Part shown: in pieces, positions 36,430-44,506 of the stretch
Numbering within the stretch: position 1 is the first letter of the stretch
Layout: every line of letters begins with the position of its first letter
From: Bradymonadales bacterium
GTDB lineage: Bacteria; Myxococcota; Bradymonadia; REDH01
Direction: 5' to 3'
NCBI GenBank assembly: GCA_947483645.1
Contig: CANKLS010000004.1
Location: 1 to 46,659 of the forward strand
Length of the DNA: 46,659 bases
Translations under genes and position numbers: made by a program
The notes under the pieces: model-generated
What the model was told of the DNA's origin: nothing
What the model saw: only the letters and a program-made list of their open reading frames with translations
The model's database searches: none

Positions 36430-37707
36430 ATGATGGGTTGTCAGCAGCGATCCGCAGGTCTGTTCATCGGAGCGTTGGCCCTAGATCTGGGCAAAGCGAT
36501 GGTAGACGCTTTGGCGCGCGACAAAGAGCATGCCGTCGTCATCTTCGACATCGACCACTTCCGCCTCCACAACGATCTGGTGGGTCAGCATGCAGCGGAT
36601 GACCTCATTCGGGAGACAGCCAAGCGGATTGCGGGAGCGTTGGCAGGAAACGGCACGCTGGTCCGGTATTGCGGCGACCAGTTCGCCGTGCTGATGACCC
36701 GTCCCGCAGCGGAGGCCTGCGAACTGACCGCCGAGATTCTTCAAGCCATACGGCAGCCCGATGGCGAGTTGGCGAGCACGCTCACCCTCTCTGCCGGGCT
36801 CGCCCGTTGGGTGCCCTCGAAGTCCTCTATGGAGGGCGCGGCGGCGCAGGCGCTGGAGGCGGTCGAATTCGCGAAGCGGCTTGGCCGCGACCGCTGCGTC
36901 GTCCATGGCGAGCGGGCCACTTCGGGCGCCGGACAACGGGGCGTAGTGGCGCGCATGCTCAAGCAGGCCCTCGACGACGACGCGCTGGAGGCCCACTTCC
37001 AGCCCATCGTCCGGCTCGGCGATACCACCATCAAGGGCTTCGAGCTGCTAGCCCGTCTTCGCGGCGCTGCGCGATCGGAGCTGATGCCCGCCGTCTTCAT
37101 CCCGGTGGCGGAGCAGAGCAACCTCATCGACATCATCGGCACGCGGGTGCTCCGGATCGCCTTCCGGACGCTGGCGGAGCAGGCGGCGCTCTTCTCAGGC
37201 CTGACACTGAGCGTGAATGTCTCCTTCCGGCAGCTCTTGCGCGACGGGATGGCGGAGGAGACGACCGCGATGGCGGCAGCCTTCGGCATCTCGCCCGAAC
37301 AGGTGGTGCTGGAGGTCACGGAGAGCGAGTGGCTCGATGGCGACACACCTGCGCCCGATGTCCTGGTTGCGCTCAAGCGTGCCGGCTTCGGCTTGGCGCT
37401 GGACGACTTCGGGACGCGCCACGCGGCGCTGAGCCACCTGCAGACGATCCCCTTCGACCATGTGAAGATAGACCGCTCCTTCACGATGCAGCTCGACGAG
37501 ACACCGCGCGGTCAGGCCCTGTGCAAGGCGGTCGTAGCGATGTCGTCGGCCTTCGGCATGAAGGTAACGGCAGAGGGCGTGGAGACCGAGAGCCAGGCGG
37601 CGGCGCTGCGCGCCATGGGCTGCCAGCACGGCCAGGGCTACCTCTGGGGTCGCCCTGTGTCGCTCGCCGAGACGCTGAAGCTGCTTCAAGGGTCGCGGCC
37701 GGTCTGA
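36430..37707 (+). CDS. degenerate GGDEF plus EAL cyclic-di-GMP phosphodiesterase
   Basis: A 425-aa cytoplasmic protein. The GGDEF domain (about 10-160) keeps FDIDHF but its signature is CGDQF (81-85) instead of GGDEF, so cyclase activity is unlikely. The EAL domain (about 180-420) has ELL with Glu205 in the EAL position, NVSFRQL, EVTES, DDFGTRHAALSHL, VKIDRSF, AEGVET and QGYLWGRP. This covers the metal and catalytic residues, so it can plausibly hydrolyse c-di-GMP. No membrane helix or sensor domain is seen. The start lacks a good ribosome-binding site. It interrupts the serS-tRNA-Ser neighbourhood. Confidence 0.88.
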   Translation: MMGCQQRSAGLFIGALALDLGKAMVDALARDKEHAVVIFDIDHFRLHNDLVGQHAADDLIRETAKRIAGALAGNGTLVRYCGDQFAVLMTRPAAEACELTAEILQAIRQPDGELASTLTLSAGLARWVPSKSSMEGAAAQALEAVEFAKRLGRDRCVVHGERATSGAGQRGVVARMLKQALDDDALEAHFQPIVRLGDTTIKGFELLARLRGAARSELMPAVFIPVAEQSNLIDIIGTRVLRIAFRTLAEQAALFSGLTLSVNVSFRQLLRDGMAEETTAMAAAFGISPEQVVLEVTESEWLDGDTPAPDVLVALKRAGFGLALDDFGTRHAALSHLQTIPFDHVKIDRSFTMQLDETPRGQALCKAVVAMSSAFGMKVTAEGVETESQAAALRAMGCQHGQGYLWGRPVSLAETLKLLQGSRPV

Positions 37708-37756
37708 GGCGGAGCGCGGTGATCATGGAAAAGGTGGAAAGGATGCGCTTAGAGGC

Positions 37757-37786
37757 TTGCTCGCGGCAGTCCGCTTGTGGTAGAGG
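37757..37786 (+). promoter_or_regulatory. candidate promoter of the tRNA-Ser pair
   Basis: TTGCTC (37757-37762), 18 bases, TAGAGG (37781-37786), about 17 bases before tRNA-Ser(UGA). Confidence 0.45.
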
Positions 37787-37803
37787 GCCCGCCCCACAGG
37801 TTC

Positions 37804-37890
37804 GGAGGAGTGGCCGAGCGGTTGATGGCGGCGGTCTTGAAAACCGTTGAAGGTGAAAGCCTTCCGGGGGTTCGAATCCCTCCTCCTCTG
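37804..37890 (+). tRNA. tRNA-Ser, anticodon UGA
   Basis: A class II tRNA. The anticodon loop CUUGAAA has TGA at 37838-37840, which reads UCA. The T arm is GGGGG-TTCGAAT-CCCTC with one wobble. The discriminator is G73, and CCA is not encoded. The first pair is G1-U72 instead of the usual G-C. Confidence 0.95.
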
Positions 37891-37942
37891 CTGGCCTTTG
37901 TGCCACGGTTCTTTGAAAAGTCGGATTGGATGACAGGCATCT

Positions 37943-38032
<90 letters not shown>

Positions 38033-38051
38033 CTGAAGATGACGGGCGCGG

Positions 38052-38080
38052 TTGACGCATGGCAGGATTGCCGTTAGACG
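38052..38080 (+). promoter_or_regulatory. promoter of the tRNA-Arg(ACG)-tadA unit
   Basis: TTGACG (38052-38057), 17 bases, TAGACG (38075-38080). The predicted start near 38087 is about 17 bases before tRNA-Arg. No terminator separates the tRNA from tadA. Confidence 0.55.
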
Positions 38081-38103
38081 CTGCTCCCCCGGAATCGGGA
38101 GAT

Positions 38104-38177
<74 letters not shown>

Positions 38178-38191
38178 CTGGAGAGGTGGCG

Positions 38192-38668
38192 ATGTGGGAC
38201 GAGGTGGCCGAGCGTGACCTGAAGTACATGCGCGAAGCCTTGAGAGAGGCCGAAGCGGCAGGCGCGGCAGGCGATGTCCCCGTCGGAGCCATCGTGGTGC
38301 TCGGCGACCGCATCGTGGGTCGCGGCCGGAACGAGCGAGAGCTCACCGGTGACCCCCTTGCCCACGCAGAAATTGTAGCGCTGCGAGCCGCGGCGGCCGA
38401 ACTCGGCCACTGGCGACTCGATGAGGCCGAACTCTTTGTAACACTTGAACCCTGCCCCATGTGCGCAGGAGCCATCGTCCAATCCCGACTCCGTTCTTTG
38501 ACATATGGAACTCCCGATGCCCGAGGTGGCGCCGCTCGATCCCTTTTCCGGATCTGCGACGACCCGAGGACCCATCATCGGGTAGATGTACGAAACGGCA
38601 TCCTGGCAGAAGAGTCCGCCAGCCTGCTCACTGAGTTCTTCCGCGCGAAGCGGAAACCTAGACCTTGA
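38192..38668 (+). CDS. tadA: tRNA adenosine(34) deaminase TadA
   Basis: A 158-aa zinc deaminase converting A34 of tRNA to inosine. The zinc and catalytic motifs are HAE at 58-60 and PCPMC with Cys88 and Cys91. VPVGAIVV, GRNERE and DPLAHAEIVALRAAA are typical of TadA. ATG 38192 is chosen because GAGAGG (38181-38186) lies 5 bases upstream; the in-frame GTG at 38186 overlaps that site. Its known substrate, tRNA-Arg(ACG), is immediately upstream and apparently co-transcribed. tRNA-Ser(CGA) follows 10 bases after the stop. Confidence 0.96.
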   Translation: MWDEVAERDLKYMREALREAEAAGAAGDVPVGAIVVLGDRIVGRGRNERELTGDPLAHAEIVALRAAAAELGHWRLDEAELFVTLEPCPMCAGAIVQSRLRSLTYGTPDARGGAARSLFRICDDPRTHHRVDVRNGILAEESASLLTEFFRAKRKPRP

Positions 38669-38678
38669 AAAATCACCC

Positions 38679-38765
38679 GGAGAGGTGGCGGAGTGGTCGA
38701 ACGCGCTTGACTCGAAATCAAGAGTCCTTTCACGAGGACCGTGGGTTCAAATCCCACCCTCTCCT
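38679..38765 (+). tRNA. tRNA-Ser, anticodon CGA
   Basis: A class II tRNA. The anticodon loop CUCGAAA has CGA at 38713-38715, which reads UCG. The acceptor stem GGAGAGG/CCTCTCC is perfect. The discriminator position (38765) is T where tRNA-Ser normally has G. The bases that follow (CTTTGAC) match those after tRNA-Ser(GGA), so the alignment is unambiguous. CCA is not encoded. Confidence 0.93.
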
Positions 38766-38828
38766 CTTTGACTTGAACACGGTAGTCCCATCAGCGGCCC
38801 CAACCAGCCGCTGCGTTTCGTACCCTAA

Positions 38829-38915
38829 GGATAGGTGGCCGAGTGGTTGAAGGCGCACGCCTGGAACGCGTGTTTACGGGCAACCGTAACGTGGGTTCGA
38901 ATCCCACCCTCTCCG
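38829..38915 (+). tRNA. tRNA-Ser, anticodon GGA
   Basis: A class II tRNA. The anticodon loop CUGGAAC has GGA at 38863-38865, which reads UCC/UCU. The acceptor strand GGATAGG faces CCTCTCC, leaving a U4-C69 mismatch. The discriminator is G73 and CCA is not encoded. The SRP RNA begins 42 bases later and may share its transcript. Confidence 0.92.
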
Positions 38916-38956
38916 CTTTGACCTTCGCGCTTCCCATCGAAGCCGAACTTGAGTTA

Positions 38957-39044
38957 TGTCGGACTTTACGACGCACGATCGCAAACCCCGCCAGGCCCGG
39001 AAGGGAGCAACGGTAGTGATACGGCGTGTGTGAAGTCCGGCACC
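38957..39044 (+). ncRNA. ffs: small (4.5S-type) signal recognition particle RNA
   Basis: An approximately 88-base hairpin RNA. The closing stem pairs 38957-38966 with 39033-39042 over 10 bp. The apex has the universally conserved SRP segment GCCAGGCCCGGAAGGGAGCA with the GGAA tetraloop, the binding site for Ffh. T7 at 39045-39051 directly after the stem acts as its terminator. Its place just before dnaX-ybaB-recR is the same as the SRP RNA gene in Bacillus. The long dnaX frame reading through it is not coding here. Confidence 0.93.
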
Positions 39045-39065
39045 TTTTTTTCCCCTCTGGATGCG

Positions 39066-41114
39066 ATGTCCTACATCGTCCTCGCCCGCAAATGGCGGCC
39101 TCAAACCTTCTCCGACCTCACGGGCCAAGACCATGTGACGCGGACCCTTACCAACGCCATTCACCTGCAGCGCGTGCCCCACGCCATGCTGTTCACAGGT
39201 GCGCGCGGCGTCGGTAAGACCTCCTCGGCACGCATCATCGCCATGGCGCTCAACTGTGTCTCCGGGCCCACGCCGAGCCCCTGCGGCAGCTGTGACGCCT
39301 GCACCGAGATCCAGCGCGGCTCCTCCGTCGACGTCATCGAAATCGACGGTGCCTCCAACCGCGGCATCGGCGAGATCCGTGAGCTCCGCGATGGCGTCCG
39401 CTACGCACCGCAGCGCGACCGCAACAAAATCTACATCATCGACGAAGTCCACATGCTGACCACCGAGGCCTTCAACGCACTGTTGAAGACACTCGAAGAG
39501 CCGCCGCCCAATGTGCACTTCATCTTCGCCACCACCGAGGTCCACAAGATCCCGGTGACCATCCTCAGCCGCTGTCAGCGCTTTGATTTCCGGCGCATTT
39601 CGCACGCCGACATCGTCGCCCGCCTCTCTTACATCGTGGAGCAGGAGAAGCTGGAGATCCCCGCTGAGGTGCTCCACCTGGTGGCCCGTCAGGCAGCCGG
39701 CGGCATGCGCGACGCGCTCAGCCAGCTCGACCAGATCATCGCCTTCGCCGGCCCCAGTGCTACGGTCGAACAGGTCGCTCCGCTGCTCGGCGCCGCGGAG
39801 CGCTCACGCCTCTTTGCCATCAGCAGAGCGCTGCTCGACAAGGACCTGCAGCTCGCGCTGGAGACGGTCGATGAGATCGCAGCCTATGGCGGCGACATGG
39901 GCCACTTTGCCGAGCAGCTCATCGGCCACTTCCGCGACCTCACGGTCGTCGCCGTGAGCAACGCGCCGGAGCGCCTCACTTCGCTCTCCGATGCCGAGAT
40001 CGCCGAGGCGCGCGGACAGGTCGAGGGGCGCTCCTCCGAGCTCCTGCACCGCATGTTTGAGGAGCTGGTGCAGAGCAGCGAGGCCATCACCCGCTCGCTC
40101 TTTCCCAAGCTGCTCCTCGAGATGGCACTCATCCGCCTCTGCGCGATGGAGCCGGTCGTGCGAGCCGAGGAGCTGATCGCCCGCTTCGAGGCGCTGGCCG
40201 GCGGCCACCGCTCGCCGCCGTCCGGCGGCTCTGGCGGTCCGGCGCCTACACGCGCCCCGGCGGCAGTGGCAGCGGCGGAGCCACCGCCGCGGCCGGTCGC
40301 GCGACACATCGAGGGCCCTGTCATCCGTCCACCGGCACCGCCCATGGCTCCGGCCGTTGTGCCGAAGGCCGCGCCGGCTGCGCCCCCTGCCCCCGTGGCC
40401 GTAGCGGCCCCGCCGGTGGATGTAGCCGACCACAGCCGGCTCATCCCTCCCCCCGCCGAGGCGCCGCCGCTGCCCGTGCCAGAGATTGCAGCGCCCTCCA
40501 CTGCTGCGACGGCCCCTGCCGATGCGGAGGAGGCAGCGCCAGTCGCCCTCCACAGCCGGCTCATCGAGGCACCCCCCGCGGCGCCACCGCTGCCCGCTGC
40601 TGCACAGGCGGATGCCCCGTCGGATGCGCAGGACGACGACTTCCCGGAACCCGACCACGCGCCCTGGGATGAGCCCGCTGGAGTCACGGCAGTGGACGCG
40701 GACCAGTGGCGCGCCTGGGTCGCCACAGTCCGTGCGCGTGATACGCGCCTAGGCCAGATGATGGCGCTCGCCCTCTTCGTGCCGGCTCCTTCCGGAGAGC
40801 TCCGGCTGGCCTACGCCCCCCACATGCAGACGGTGTTGAAGCCGGCGGACCGGGCCCTCATTGAGCAGGCCTGCATCGACCTCGCGGGCGGGCCTGTGAG
40901 CGTCCGCTGGGAGGTCACAACCTCGGTCAGTGAGGAGGAGCGGACGGGCGGCGTCTCCGTCATCCTGCTCGAAGAGGCCGAGGCGCTTTCTCGCAAGACG
41001 ATGCTTGCGGACAACGTCCGCAATCACCTATCCACGCAACTCCTTCTCGGGGCCTGGCCGCAGGGCCGACTCGAGATTCGGATTCAAGATCGACTGGAAC
41101 AGGACACACCATGA
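39066..41114 (+). CDS. dnaX: DNA polymerase III subunits tau/gamma
   Basis: A 682-aa clamp-loader ATPase of the replisome. It starts at ATG 39066 (MSYIVLARKWRP), after the SRP RNA terminator; the frame extends to 38949 but runs through that RNA. Walker A is GARGVGKT (45-52). The zinc Cys residues are 64, 73, 76 and 79. DEVH is at 126-129, followed by LLKTLEEPP and SRCQRFDF (sensor/SRC Arg finger). A long Pro/Ala linker (about 380-560) contains a duplicated HSRLI...APPLP segment. A C-terminal domain (about 570-682) follows. It overlaps ybaB by ATGA. Confidence 0.96.
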   Translation: MSYIVLARKWRPQTFSDLTGQDHVTRTLTNAIHLQRVPHAMLFTGARGVGKTSSARIIAMALNCVSGPTPSPCGSCDACTEIQRGSSVDVIEIDGASNRGIGEIRELRDGVRYAPQRDRNKIYIIDEVHMLTTEAFNALLKTLEEPPPNVHFIFATTEVHKIPVTILSRCQRFDFRRISHADIVARLSYIVEQEKLEIPAEVLHLVARQAAGGMRDALSQLDQIIAFAGPSATVEQVAPLLGAAERSRLFAISRALLDKDLQLALETVDEIAAYGGDMGHFAEQLIGHFRDLTVVAVSNAPERLTSLSDAEIAEARGQVEGRSSELLHRMFEELVQSSEAITRSLFPKLLLEMALIRLCAMEPVVRAEELIARFEALAGGHRSPPSGGSGGPAPTRAPAAVAAAEPPPRPVARHIEGPVIRPPAPPMAPAVVPKAAPAAPPAPVAVAAPPVDVADHSRLIPPPAEAPPLPVPEIAAPSTAATAPADAEEAAPVALHSRLIEAPPAAPPLPAAAQADAPSDAQDDDFPEPDHAPWDEPAGVTAVDADQWRAWVATVRARDTRLGQMMALALFVPAPSGELRLAYAPHMQTVLKPADRALIEQACIDLAGGPVSVRWEVTTSVSEEERTGGVSVILLEEAEALSRKTMLADNVRNHLSTQLLLGAWPQGRLEIRIQDRLEQDTP

Positions 41115-41434
41115 GCAAGCAGGCAGGAATCGGCGGAATGATGAAGCAGGCGCAGCGCCTCCAGCAGCAGATCGGCAAGCTCCAAGAGGAGCTGAACGAT
41201 CGAGAGTTCTCAGCCTCTGCCGGCGGCGGCGTTGTGGTCGCCGTGGTCAACGGCAAGCAGCAGCTCCTTCGCATCACCATCGCCAAAGAGGTCGTTGACC
41301 CGAACGATGTGGATTCGCTTCAGGATCTTGTCACGATCGCCATCAATCAGGCGCTGGAGAGTTCGCAGTCCATCGTCGAGGCCGAGGTCGGCAAGTTGAC
41401 GGGCGGTCTCAATCTTGGCGGCCTCTTCGGATGA
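41111..41434 (+). CDS. ybaB: YbaB/EbfC nucleoid-associated protein
   Basis: A 107-aa dimeric DNA-binding protein. It has a helical N-terminus (MKQAQRLQQQIGKLQEEL), the strand region FSASAGGGVVVAVVNGKQQLLRI and a Gly-rich end. The size and the position between dnaX and recR are standard for the family. It overlaps dnaX and recR by 4 bases each, so the three are translationally coupled. Confidence 0.97.
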   Translation: MSKQAGIGGMMKQAQRLQQQIGKLQEELNDREFSASAGGGVVVAVVNGKQQLLRITIAKEVVDPNDVDSLQDLVTIAINQALESSQSIVEAEVGKLTGGLNLGGLFG

Positions 41435-42033
41435 GCCAGGCCGGCGACGCCATCGGCGCGCTGGTCACCCAGCTCAGTCGCCTACCCGGCATCGGGGAGC
41501 GTACCGCCACGCGTCTGGCCTTCTTCTTTCTGTCGGGTCCGCCTGATCTGCCCGAGGCGCTCGCCGAGGCGCTCATCAGGGTCAAGACCAAGGTGCGGCG
41601 CTGCAGCTGCTGCGGCAATGTGACGGAGGCCGATCCCTGCCGCATCTGCGCATCGACGACCCGCGACCGCTCCATGATCTGCGTCGTGGAGGGGCCATCG
41701 GATGTGGTGGCGCTGGAGCGGACGGGCGAGTTTCGAGGGACCTATCATGTGCTGAACGGGCTGCTCCGGCCGCTCGACGGGGTGGGCCCCGACGCGCTGA
41801 ACCTTGCCAGTCTGGTCCGCCGGATCGGCACCGAGCCCATCACAGAGGTGGTGGTCGCGACCAATCCGAGCGTGGAGGGTGAGGCGACCGCCGTCTACAT
41901 TCGGAACATCCTTGGCGTGGTAGGTGTGAAGGTCTCGCGCATCGCCAGCGGCATCCCGATCGGCGGCGAGCTTGAGTATGCAGACCGAGCAACGCTGGGC
42001 CGGGCGCTCACGGGCCGCCAGACCATGAGTTGA
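41431..42033 (+). CDS. recR: recombination mediator RecR
   Basis: A 200-aa DNA repair protein acting with RecO/RecF to load RecA. A helix-hairpin-helix (LSRLPGIGERTATRLAFF) is followed by a four-Cys zinc motif (CSCCGNVTEADPCRIC) and a TOPRIM domain (ICVVEGPSDVVALERTGEF, YHVLNG). The ending GIPIGGELEYADRATLGRAL is canonical. Its length is normal. It is the end of the dnaX operon. Confidence 0.97.
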   Translation: MSQAGDAIGALVTQLSRLPGIGERTATRLAFFFLSGPPDLPEALAEALIRVKTKVRRCSCCGNVTEADPCRICASTTRDRSMICVVEGPSDVVALERTGEFRGTYHVLNGLLRPLDGVGPDALNLASLVRRIGTEPITEVVVATNPSVEGEATAVYIRNILGVVGVKVSRIASGIPIGGELEYADRATLGRALTGRQTMS

Positions 42034-42056
42034 TACCGATTCGGGCGGCTGCTCGG

Positions 42057-42086
42057 TTGCAACCTCGCTCCCGAGTCGTCTAGACA
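42057..42086 (+). promoter_or_regulatory. promoter of mglBA (TTGCAA-N18-TAGACA)
   Basis: TTGCAA (42057-42062), 18 bases, TAGACA (42081-42086); identical in both hexamers and spacing to the GltJ-like operon promoter at 21664-21693. The predicted start near 42093 lies about 34 bases before the mglB ATG. Confidence 0.5.
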
Positions 42087-42126
42087 GAGGTCTGAAGAGA
42101 TCCGACTTCCAGCCGCGAGCTACCCC

Positions 42127-42618
42127 ATGAACGCTCAGAGTGTCATCTACGAAGACGAGCAGAAGCAGCTCGCAGAGATCTGCCAGCGCCTGCTCCGCGA
42201 GGCGTTGGCCAAGACCATCTTCCTGCTCGACCGGAACGGTCAGGTCATCGTCTCCATCGGCGAGATCGCAGAGATCGATGTAACCAGCCTGGCCAGCCTC
42301 GTGGCCGGTACAACTGCCGCAACCTCGAGCCTTGCGAAGCTCCTGGGTGAGCCCGAATTCCCGGTTCACTTCCACGAGGGAAAGCGGGACCACCTGCACA
42401 TCTCTCTGGCGGGCGAAGAGTTCATTCTGACGGTCATCTTCGATCAGCGCTCGAGCCTCGGTCTGGTGCGTCTGCGGGTGAAGAAGACGACGGAGCGGCT
42501 GCAGGAGGCCTTCGTTGCGATGGAGGAGCGTCGGCGGTTGCCAGCCCCTCAGGGCGCCGGGCTGTTCGACGAGATCACTGACGACGATATCGACAACCTC
42601 TTCGGAGACGGATTCTAA
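42127..42618 (+). CDS. mglB: MglB-like roadblock/LC7 protein
   Basis: A 163-aa roadblock-fold protein. The core (about 8-125) includes ICQRLLREALAKTIFLLDRNGQVIVSIGE, SLASLVAGTTAATSSLAKLLGE and HISLAGEEFILTVIFDQRSSLGLVRLRV. In Myxococcus MglB is the GTPase-activating protein of MglA and marks the lagging pole. Size (159 aa there) and the order mglB-mglA agree. A C-terminal acidic tail (DEITDDDIDNLFGDGF) ends the protein. mglA starts 53 bases later. Confidence 0.92.
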   Translation: MNAQSVIYEDEQKQLAEICQRLLREALAKTIFLLDRNGQVIVSIGEIAEIDVTSLASLVAGTTAATSSLAKLLGEPEFPVHFHEGKRDHLHISLAGEEFILTVIFDQRSSLGLVRLRVKKTTERLQEAFVAMEERRRLPAPQGAGLFDEITDDDIDNLFGDGF

Positions 42619-42671
42619 GCAGGCCGCCCGCGCCCCGCCCCTGAACCGACCGCAGCGATGAACGAGGAACC

Positions 42672-43268
42672 ATGTCCTTCATCAACTATTCGAGCCGAGA
42701 AATCATCCTGAAGATCGTCTATTACGGTCCGGGACTCTGCGGGAAGACGACCAACATCAAGTTCATCTACGGCTCGACCAATCCCGATGCGCGCGGCAAG
42801 TTGATCAGCCTCGAGACGAAGGCGGAGCGGACGCTCTTCTTCGACTTCCTGCCGCTGAGCCTGCCGCCCATCCGGGGCTTCAAGACGCGGCTCCACCTCT
42901 ACACGGTGCCTGGACAGCTGTTCTACTCGGCCTCGCGCCGGCTGATCATGAAGGGCGCAGACGGCGTGGTCTTTGTTGCGGACAGCCAGCGAGAGCGGTT
43001 CGAGGCGAACCAGATCTCGATGGACGACCTGAAAGAGAACCTGGCTGCCTATGGCTACGACATCACGAAGCTCCCCTTCGTCGTGCAGTACAACAAGCGG
43101 GATTTGCCGAACATCAATACGGTCGAGGAGCTTCGCGCGGAGTTCAATCCCATGGGCGCCCCCGACTTCGCAGCGGCGGCAGGTCACCCCGAGGGGCCTG
43201 GCGTCTTCGACACGCTCAAGAGCGTGGTGAAGATGATCCTGCAGGACCTCAAGAACCCGCAGTCCTGA
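42672..43268 (+). CDS. mglA: MglA-type polarity GTPase
   Basis: A 198-aa Ras-like GTPase. The P-loop is GPGLCGKT (19-26). KTTNIKFIYGS and the switch region LETKAERTLFFDFLPL are typical of MglA. TVPGQLFYSASRRL covers switch II with Gln in the catalytic position. NKRD is the guanine-binding motif. In Myxococcota MglA sets leading-pole polarity and drives motility complexes. ATG 42672 has GAGG upstream. Together with mglB this predicts surface motility or another polarised process. Confidence 0.96.
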   Translation: MSFINYSSREIILKIVYYGPGLCGKTTNIKFIYGSTNPDARGKLISLETKAERTLFFDFLPLSLPPIRGFKTRLHLYTVPGQLFYSASRRLIMKGADGVVFVADSQRERFEANQISMDDLKENLAAYGYDITKLPFVVQYNKRDLPNINTVEELRAEFNPMGAPDFAAAAGHPEGPGVFDTLKSVVKMILQDLKNPQS

Positions 43269-43552
43269 CCCAGGGCCACGATGACGGTGAGCGTGAAAAA
43301 AGGTCCCTCGCTGGAGCGCCTGATACTAGCGCGTACACCGTATCAACGGCCTGGGGGGTTGTACGTGGGCCGTCCAGCGAGGAACGGTGAATCGGTTAGT
43401 GGGCCACCGTGTCAAAATCAAGGCAGAGGTGGGCAAAATTGGGTAGGGGGAACGGTTGTCGGATGGCCACGCCGAACTCGTGACACATGGCGTCAAATGG
43501 GGGCTCGACGGTTGACCTGTGACGGCATTCGGATGATAAAAAGAGGTTCGCG
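43269..43552 (+). other. 284-base intergenic region, no convincing gene
   Basis: This stretch is less GC-rich than its neighbours and contains G-rich runs. GTGTCAAAA near 43410 and GCGTCAAATG near 43490 look alike but no clear repeat or hairpin stands out. A 91-codon frame at 43281-43556 has Arg/Gly-rich composition unlike a protein. TTGACC (43512-43517) followed after 17 bases by GATAAA would place the start only about 6 bases before the GTG at 43553, so its role is doubtful. Confidence 0.5.
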
Positions 43553-44494
43553 GTGAGCAAGCAGATCGCCGTTTTTTCGAACCGCCGGTCGCGGCAGAAC
43601 CGTCTCCGTCCGCAGCTGCTCGCGGGGCTGAAGGAGGCCTACGGCGAGCAGGCCGACTTCTTCGAGCCGGAAGACATGCTTGCGCTTCGGCAGGCGGCCC
43701 GCACGGTGTTGGAGCGGGGCTACCGCCACCTCGCGATCAACGGTGGCGACGGGACAAACCATCAGGTGCTGACGGCCTTTGGCGAGGTGAGCGAGGGCCG
43801 GGCGCTGCCGCGGGTCTGCCTGCTGCGCGGCGGCACCATGAACAACGTGACAGACAGCTTCGAGATTCGAGGCACACCGATGAGCATCCTCGGCACGCTT
43901 TGCGCGGCAGTGGCTGCAGGGTCTGAGCAGAAGGTGACCCGTCGCGCGATGCTGCGGGTGGAGGATGGGGAGACAGCGCGGCTAGGGTTCATCTTCGGCA
44001 CGGGGCTGATGGCGAACTTCTTGAAGGCCTACTACGCGGCGGGCGAGACCTCACCGTGGACGGCATCCTGGATGGCGGCGAAGGTCTGCGCTTCGGTGGC
44101 CGTGCAGGGGAGCCTCTTCGAGCAACTATCCGAGAAAGAGAAGCATATAATTCATGTAGATGGTGAACTTTGGCTAGACAAAGAATTGTTCTGCTTAATG
44201 TGTGCAACCACCGAGCAGGTCGGACTCCGGCTGTCCCCGTTCACCAGCGCGGGACGCCACCCCGACCGGTTCTGCGCGCTCGCGCTCGAAGGTCCCATGC
44301 TCTCCATCGTGACCGCCCTGCCCGCCATCTGGCGTGCCGCTCCCATGACCATGCCCGGCTTCGAGGAGCGGCTCATGCAGCGGCTTGAAGTCCAACTGCC
44401 CAGAAAGTTTGACTATACGATTGATGGCGACCTTTATGTCGCCGCACGGATCACCCTCTCCATGGGCCCCGTCCTTGAACTGTATATTCCGTAG
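43553..44494 (+). CDS. diacylglycerol/sphingosine-kinase-like lipid kinase
   Basis: A 313-aa member of the DAGK_cat (YegS/LCB5) family. The nucleotide-binding motif GGDGTNH starts at 64, with CLLRGGTMNNVTDSF as the second hallmark. FIFGTGLMANFL and two DGE/DGD motifs (HVDGELW, TIDGDLY) mark the C-terminal beta domain. It probably phosphorylates a lipid at the inner membrane; the substrate is unknown. GTG 43553 has AAGAGG upstream. Three short AT-rich stretches (about 44131-44209, 44402-44440 and 44473-44494) with rare codons such as ATA and TTA contrast with the GC-rich rest. PP2C follows 12 bases later. Confidence 0.88.
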   Translation: MSKQIAVFSNRRSRQNRLRPQLLAGLKEAYGEQADFFEPEDMLALRQAARTVLERGYRHLAINGGDGTNHQVLTAFGEVSEGRALPRVCLLRGGTMNNVTDSFEIRGTPMSILGTLCAAVAAGSEQKVTRRAMLRVEDGETARLGFIFGTGLMANFLKAYYAAGETSPWTASWMAAKVCASVAVQGSLFEQLSEKEKHIIHVDGELWLDKELFCLMCATTEQVGLRLSPFTSAGRHPDRFCALALEGPMLSIVTALPAIWRAAPMTMPGFEERLMQRLEVQLPRKFDYTIDGDLYVAARITLSMGPVLELYIP

Positions 44495-44506
44495 GAGCAG
44501 CACGCC

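Noticed and set aside
38949..39065. N-terminal extension of dnaX
   Set aside because: The extension reads through the SRP RNA and its T-tract; DnaX homology begins exactly at ATG 39066.
43281..43556. 91-codon frame in the mglA-lipid kinase gap
   Set aside because: Arg/Gly/Pro-rich composition with no protein character, no family, and overlap with the GTG start of the next gene.
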